Assembly: GCF_904063065.1 (NCBI RefSeq)
Contig: NZ_CAJFCL010000007.1
Location: 186,001-250,000 of the forward strand
DNA: 64,000 nt
Source: Pseudomonas paraversuta
GTDB lineage: Bacteria > Pseudomonadota > Gammaproteobacteria > Pseudomonadales > Pseudomonadaceae
Reading direction: 5' to 3'
Shown here: piece after piece, positions 59,833 to 64,000 of the stretch
Position numbering within the stretch: the stretch's first letter is position 1
How the letters are laid out: each line of letters starts with the position of its first letter
The notes under the pieces: model-generated
Database searches by the model: none
Told to the model about the DNA's origin: nothing
The model's input: the letters and a program-made list of their open reading frames with translations, nothing else
Made by a program: the position numbers and the translations under genes

Positions 59833-60348
59833 ATGAAGCAACGAGGCATGAGCCTGATCCAACTGTCATTCACGCTGTTGATCGTTGCGCTGACCGCCCA
59901 GTTCGCGAGCCCGGTCTACAACACACTTATAGAACAGCAACGGCGCCTGGGCATGGCGGAGCAACTGGCCGGCAGCCTGCGCAATGCCCGCAGCGAGGCG
60001 CTGGTACGCCATCAATACGTGATCGTACAGGCACAGGAACAAGACTGGAGCCGAGGCTGGAAGACCATTCTGGATCTGAGCGGCCAGGGCCATCTCGATC
60101 CGGACAATCCGGTGCTGGCCGAGAGGCAAGGCAGCTTTCAGGTACCGATTGCCGGTAATACGCCCGTTAAGAGCTACGTCCGGTTCAACCCGCTGGGTGA
60201 ACCTTTGCTGATCGGCGGAGCGTTTCAGGCCGGGACGTTGCATGTTTGCCAGGCACAGACAGCCCTGAGTCACTATCAAGTGGTACTGGCAAAAAGTGGG
60301 CGTATCAGCTTGCGCCGCAATCAGGCGGCGCAAGATTTATGCGCTTAA
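59833..60348 (+). CDS. FimT/GspH-like pseudopilin
   Basis: 171 aa. MKQRG is cut before [25 protein letters not shown]: position +5 is Gln, not the usual Glu. GspH/FimT domain after the helix ([17 protein letters not shown].., [32 protein letters not shown]), with two Cys. It may initiate pili with the minor pilins or bind DNA, as FimT does in some naturally competent bacteria. Start at 59833 has GGAGG at perfect spacing. Convergent with ispH; their stop codons overlap. Confidence 0.8.
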   Translation: MKQRGMSLIQLSFTLLIVALTAQFASPVYNTLIEQQRRLGMAEQLAGSLRNARSEALVRHQYVIVQAQEQDWSRGWKTILDLSGQGHLDPDNPVLAERQGSFQVPIAGNTPVKSYVRFNPLGEPLLIGGAFQAGTLHVCQAQTALSHYQVVLAKSGRISLRRNQAAQDLCA

Positions 60349-61292
60349 AGCAGCGAGCGAACGCGCAGCTCTTTAGGCATGGAGAATGTAATGTTCTCTT
60401 CGCGACCGGCCAATTCATCGGCACCCGTTGCGCCCCAGGCATGCAATTGGCGTATCACGCCGCGAACCAGCACTTCAGGCGCCGAAGCACCCGCCGTGAT
60501 ACCAATCGACTCGACCCCTTCAAACCAGCTTTGCTGCAGGTCTTCGGCACCATCAATCAGGTACGCCGGGGTTGCCATGCGCTCGGCCAACTCACGCAGA
60601 CGGTTGGAGTTGGAGCTGTTGGGGCTGCCCACCACCAACACCACATCACACTCGTCAGCCAGTTGCTTGACGGCGTCCTGGCGGTTTTGCGTGGCGTAGC
60701 AGATGTCATTCTTGCGCGGACCGCCAATTGCCGGAAAACGCGCGCGAAGAGCGTCGATCACCCGGCTGGTATCGTCCATCGACAAGGTGGTCTGAGTAAC
60801 AAACGCCAGTTTTTCCGGGTTGATCACATTCAGGTTGGCGACATCTTTTTCATCTTCGACCAGGTAAATGGCGCCGCCATTCCTGGCATCGTATTGACCC
60901 ATGGTGCCTTCGACTTCCGGGTGACCGGCATGGCCGATCAGGATGCATTCGCGGCCGTCACGGCTGTAGCGGGCTACTTCGATATGCACCTTGGTAACCA
61001 GCGGACAGGTGGCATCGAACACTTTAAGGCCACGGCCTGCAGCCTCGGTACGCACAGCCTGGGAAACACCGTGGGCACTGAAAATGAGGATTACATCGTC
61101 CGGCACCTGGTCCAGCTCTTCAACAAAGATTGCGCCACGGGAGCGCAGGTCTTCGACGACAAATTTGTTGTGCACCACTTCGTGGCGAACATAGATAGGC
61201 GGACCGAATACTTCCAGAGCGCGATTGACGATTTCAATCGCCCGGTCCACCCCGGCGCAGAAGCCACGGGGGTTGGCGAGTTTGATATGCAT
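60345..61292 (-). CDS. ispH: 4-hydroxy-3-methylbut-2-enyl diphosphate reductase
   Basis: 315 aa iron-sulfur enzyme, last step of the MEP isoprenoid pathway. Cluster Cys12, Cys96 and Cys198 visible ([35 protein letters not shown]); HAGHPEV and [13 protein letters not shown] conserved. Last gene of ileS-lspA-fkpB-ispH. Its stop overlaps that of the FimT-like gene on the other strand. Confidence 0.97.
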   Translation of the reverse strand: MHIKLANPRGFCAGVDRAIEIVNRALEVFGPPIYVRHEVVHNKFVVEDLRSRGAIFVEELDQVPDDVILIFSAHGVSQAVRTEAAGRGLKVFDATCPLVTKVHIEVARYSRDGRECILIGHAGHPEVEGTMGQYDARNGGAIYLVEDEKDVANLNVINPEKLAFVTQTTLSMDDTSRVIDALRARFPAIGGPRKNDICYATQNRQDAVKQLADECDVVLVVGSPNSSNSNRLRELAERMATPAYLIDGAEDLQQSWFEGVESIGITAGASAPEVLVRGVIRQLHAWGATGADELAGREENITFSMPKELRVRSLL

Positions 61293-61357
61293 GCTGGGCC
61301 TCGTGGGACGCGCAGAAAAATAATGCCAATCAGGCCCGGCTTGCGCCGGGCACTGAA

Positions 61358-61795
61358 TTACAGCGCTTTTACGTCTTTGATTTCCACGTCGAACGTCAGG
61401 GTCTTGCCTGACAACGGGTGGTTGAAATCGATAGTCACTTGCTCATCGTCAAAAACTTTGACCACACCCGGAAGCTCGGTGTTGGCCGCGTCGTTGAAGA
61501 TCACCAGCAAGCCTTCCGACAACTCCATGTCCTTGAACTGCGAACGTGGAATTATCTGCACATTTTGCGGGTTTGGCTGGCCAAAGGCGTTTTCCGGAAG
61601 GATCTCCAGAGTGCGTTTGTCACCGGCCTTGAAGCCGAACAGAGCGGCTTCAAAACCTGGCAACAGGCTGCCATCACCGACCTTGAAAGTGGCAGGCGAC
61701 TTGTCGAACGTGCTGTCGACGGTGTCGCCATTTTCAAGACGCAAAGCGAAATGCAGGGTGACTTCTGTGTTCTGGCCAATACGTTGCTCAGTCAT
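61358..61795 (-). CDS. fkpB: FKBP-type peptidyl-prolyl isomerase FkpB (SlpA-like)
   Basis: 145 aa. FKBP domain with inserted IF region: [49 protein letters not shown], then VPRSQFKD-like ([18 protein letters not shown]) and [18 protein letters not shown]. Cytoplasmic prolyl isomerase/chaperone. Its ATG overlaps the lspA stop by 8 bases. Confidence 0.94.
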   Translation of the reverse strand: MTEQRIGQNTEVTLHFALRLENGDTVDSTFDKSPATFKVGDGSLLPGFEAALFGFKAGDKRTLEILPENAFGQPNPQNVQIIPRSQFKDMELSEGLLVIFNDAANTELPGVVKVFDDEQVTIDFNHPLSGKTLTFDVEIKDVKAL

Positions 61796-62303
61796 GAGCT
61801 GACTCTCCGGACTTCTTACTTTTGAACATATCCAGTGCCAGCATTACTGCTCCGACACAAATCGCACTGTCTGCGACATTGAACGCAGGGAACAGTCGAT
61901 GTTCCCAATGCACCAGAATGAAATCGATCACATGCCCGTAGGCGATGCGGTCATACAGGTTGCCCAGCGCACCGCCCAGGATCAGTGCAAGCCCGATGGC
62001 CAGCCAGGTGTCGTTACGTCCAAGACGCTTGAGCCACACCAGCAGGACCCCACTGACGACCACGGCAATCAGGGCAAACAGCCAACGCTGCCAGCCGGAG
62101 CTGTCAGCCAGAAAGCTGAAGGCAGCACCCGAGTTATAGGCCAGGGTCCAGCTGAAGAAATCGGGGATCACCACGATTCGCTGATACATCTGCAGGGCGC
62201 CATCGAAGTAGGTCTTGCTGGCCTGGTCAATGACCAGGACCAGCAACGTCAACCAGAGCCAGCCCAGGCGCCCGAAGCGCCCGGCATTGCTGGTATTAGG
62301 CAT
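61788..62303 (-). CDS. lspA: Lipoprotein signal peptidase
   Basis: 171 aa, four membrane helices. Catalytic Asp127 in [11 protein letters not shown] and Asp145 in [25 protein letters not shown] conserved. It cleaves prolipoproteins such as BamD. Start at [10 protein letters not shown], which overlaps the ileS stop by 8 bases; the frame extends to 62342 but only inside ileS. Confidence 0.95.
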   Translation of the reverse strand: MPNTSNAGRFGRLGWLWLTLLVLVIDQASKTYFDGALQMYQRIVVIPDFFSWTLAYNSGAAFSFLADSSGWQRWLFALIAVVVSGVLLVWLKRLGRNDTWLAIGLALILGGALGNLYDRIAYGHVIDFILVHWEHRLFPAFNVADSAICVGAVMLALDMFKSKKSGESAHD

Positions 62304-64000
62304 AGTGACGTACCTCGCCGGCGCCGCTGATGTTGTCGACACAACGACCGCAGATTTCCGGATGCTCCGGATTCACACCGACGTCTTCGCGGCAATGCCA
62401 GCAACGGGCGCACTTGGCGTGTGCTGACTTGACCACTTTGAGCTTGAGGCCCGCGACTTCGGTGACTACTGCATCCGCCGGTGCCTGGACAAACGGCGCA
62501 ACGCTGGCGGTAGAGGTGATCAGTACGAAACGCAGTTCGTTGCTCAACATGGACAGGTCTGCAGCCAGATCATCTTCGGCAAACAGGGTAACTTCCGCCT
62601 GCAGGTTGCCGCCAATGGCCTTGGCCGCGCGCAGGTTTTCCATTTCTTTGTTGACTGCAACCTTGACCGCCATGATTCGCTCCCAGTAGGCGCGATCCAT
62701 CTCGGTGCCTTCCGGCATCTCGCTCAGGCCTTCGTACCAGGTATTGAGCATCACCGATTCGTTGCGCTCGCCCGGCAGGTATTGCCACAGCTCGTCAGCA
62801 GTGAACGACAGGATCGGCGCGATCCAGCGCACCAGCGCTTCGCTGATATGGAACAGCGCGGTCTGGCACGAACGACGGGCCTTGCTGTTGGCGCCAGTGG
62901 TGTACTGACGGTCCTTGATGATGTCGAGGTAGAAGCCGCCCAGCTCTTGCACGCAGAAGTTGTGCACCTTGGAGTACACGTTCCAGAAACGGTATTCGCC
63001 GTAATGCAGCTCCAGCTCGCGCTGCAGCAGCAGTGCGCGGTCAACCGCCCAACGGTCCAGGGCCAGCATTTCTTCGGCCGGCAGGATATCGGTAGCCGGG
63101 TTGAAGCCGCTCAGGTTCGAGAGCAGGAAGCGAGCGGTGTTGCGGATACGCCGGTAGGCGTCCGCACTGCGCTGCAGGATCTGGTCAGAAACCGCGATTT
63201 CCCCCGAGTAGTCAGTCGAAGCAACCCACAGACGCATGATGTCTGCACCCAGGGTGTCGTTGACCTTTTGCGGTGCAATCACGTTGCCCAGGGACTTGGA
63301 CATTTTGCGCCCGGCCTCATCCACGGTGAAACCGTGGGTCAGCAGTTCGCGGTACGGCGCGTGGTTGTCGATGGCGCAACCGGTCAGCAGCGACGAGTGG
63401 AACCAGCCACGATGCTGATCGGAACCTTCAAGATAGAGGTCGGCACGCGGACCTGTCTCGTGGCCCATAGGGTGCGAGCCGCGCAGAACATGCCAGTGCG
63501 TGGTGCCCGAATCGAACCAGACGTCCAGAGTATCGCTGATCTTGTCGTACAGCGGCGCTTCGTCGCCCAGCAGCTCGGCAGCATCCATCTTGAACCAGGC
63601 TTCAATGCCTTCGACTTCGACGCGCTTGGCCACTTCTTCCATCATTTCGACGGTACGCGGGTGCAGCTCGCCGCTTTCCTTGTTCAGGAAGAACGGTATT
63701 GGCACGCCCCAGTTGCGCTGACGCGAGATGCACCAGTCCGGACGGTTGGCGATCATCGAATGCAGGCGGGCCTGGCCCCAGGCCGGAACGAACTGGGTGT
63801 CTTCGATGGCCTTGATCGCACGGGTGCGCAAGGCGTCGCCGACAACCGGCTCCTTGTCCATACCGATAAACCACTGCGCGGTAGCGCGGTAGATCAGCGG
63901 CGTTTTGTGGCGCCAGCAGTGCATGTAGCTGTGGCTGATGGTTTCAGTGAACATCAGCGAACCGACTTCGATCAGCTTGTCGATGATGTTCTGGTTGGCC
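62296..64000 (-). CDS. ileS: Isoleucyl-tRNA synthetase, C-terminal part (5' end outside the window)
   Basis: About 568 of the usual 940 residues; the open frame continues to the right edge. Visible: part of the CP1/catalytic core ([13 protein letters not shown]), KMSKS loop ([12 protein letters not shown]), HIG-side is outside; anticodon-binding domain; C-terminal zinc ribbon [24 protein letters not shown] (about 27 residues before the end). Charges tRNA-Ile. Head of the operon with lspA, fkpB and ispH. Confidence 0.97.
   Translation of the reverse strand, partial: ANQNIIDKLIEVGSLMFTETISHSYMHCWRHKTPLIYRATAQWFIGMDKEPVVGDALRTRAIKAIEDTQFVPAWGQARLHSMIANRPDWCISRQRNWGVPIPFFLNKESGELHPRTVEMMEEVAKRVEVEGIEAWFKMDAAELLGDEAPLYDKISDTLDVWFDSGTTHWHVLRGSHPMGHETGPRADLYLEGSDQHRGWFHSSLLTGCAIDNHAPYRELLTHGFTVDEAGRKMSKSLGNVIAPQKVNDTLGADIMRLWVASTDYSGEIAVSDQILQRSADAYRRIRNTARFLLSNLSGFNPATDILPAEEMLALDRWAVDRALLLQRELELHYGEYRFWNVYSKVHNFCVQELGGFYLDIIKDRQYTTGANSKARRSCQTALFHISEALVRWIAPILSFTADELWQYLPGERNESVMLNTWYEGLSEMPEGTEMDRAYWERIMAVKVAVNKEMENLRAAKAIGGNLQAEVTLFAEDDLAADLSMLSNELRFVLITSTASVAPFVQAPADAVVTEVAGLKLKVVKSAHAKCARCWHCREDVGVNPEHPEICGRCVDNISGAGEVRHYA

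Noticed and set aside
1..64000. CRISPR arrays, prophage or defence systems
   Set aside because: No regularly spaced direct repeats, no integrase, portal, nuclease-helicase or toxin-antitoxin gene was found; the inverted repeats are REP elements.

Overview
The window is chromosomal DNA of a Pseudomonas, most likely of the fluorescens-type (non-aeruginosa) lineages. The reasons are GC-rich coding sequence with strong third-position GC, gene content matching Pseudomonas orthologue blocks (roxSR-dpp, piuABC, ampDE-nadC-pilACD-coaE-yacG, clpB-pgeF-rluD-bamD, ileS-lspA-fkpB-ispH), and many short REP palindromes of the GAGCGAGCTTGCTCGCGA and GTGGGAGC..GCTCCCAC types between genes. It is housekeeping plus nutrient-uptake DNA. 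I see no prophage, integrase, transposase, CRISPR array, toxin-antitoxin pair or defence island, and I do not claim a new system.

Layout. Positions 1-1275 (minus) hold the redox sensor kinase RoxS and the first codons of RoxR. A SIMPL-domain periplasmic protein follows (1588-2301). Positions 2721-13416 are a peptide-uptake locus: two close DppA-like binding proteins, an OprD-family porin (OpdP-like), a third more divergent DppA-like protein, then dppBCDF. A small acidic Gly/Asp-rich secreted protein (13547-13843) and prfC (14054-15637) are on the minus strand. An OpuC-type osmoprotectant ABC transporter (permease-binding protein-permease-ATPase with CBS domains) occupies 15980-19447, followed by ornithine decarboxylase speC.

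Positions 21132-27850 form an iron-uptake group: Sel1-repeat protein, PiuC hydroxylase, TonB-dependent receptor PiuA and the PepSY/flavodoxin reductase PiuB. Positions 27928-34814 hold the fructose PTS (fruBKA) with its LacI-type regulator and a Cra-like operator between them. Then come a TatD nuclease, ampE/ampD, a DUF1631 protein, nadC, ogt and an Ada/AlkA fusion. Positions 42047-45575 carry pilA, pilC and pilD, without pilB, then coaE and yacG. Small conserved proteins, NDH-2 and a four-tRNA operon (Pro, Lys, Pro, Asn, minus strand) follow.

The last part holds clpB with a good sigma-32 promoter, pgeF, rluD, bamD, a small zinc-ribbon-like membrane protein, thiO and a minor pilin operon pilV-pilW-pilX-pilE that lacks pilY1. 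A separate FimT/GspH-like pseudopilin is on the plus strand, followed by ispH, fkpB, lspA and the 3' part of ileS, which runs off the window.

The most unusual observations are a recent-looking 115-bp tandem duplication that copies the end of ndh plus a REP unit, a type IV pilus gene set lacking pilB, pilSR and pilY1 at their usual places, a pseudopilin with Gln instead of Glu at position +5, a perfect LacI-family-type palindrome upstream of the porin, and an unrecognised acidic-repeat secreted protein.
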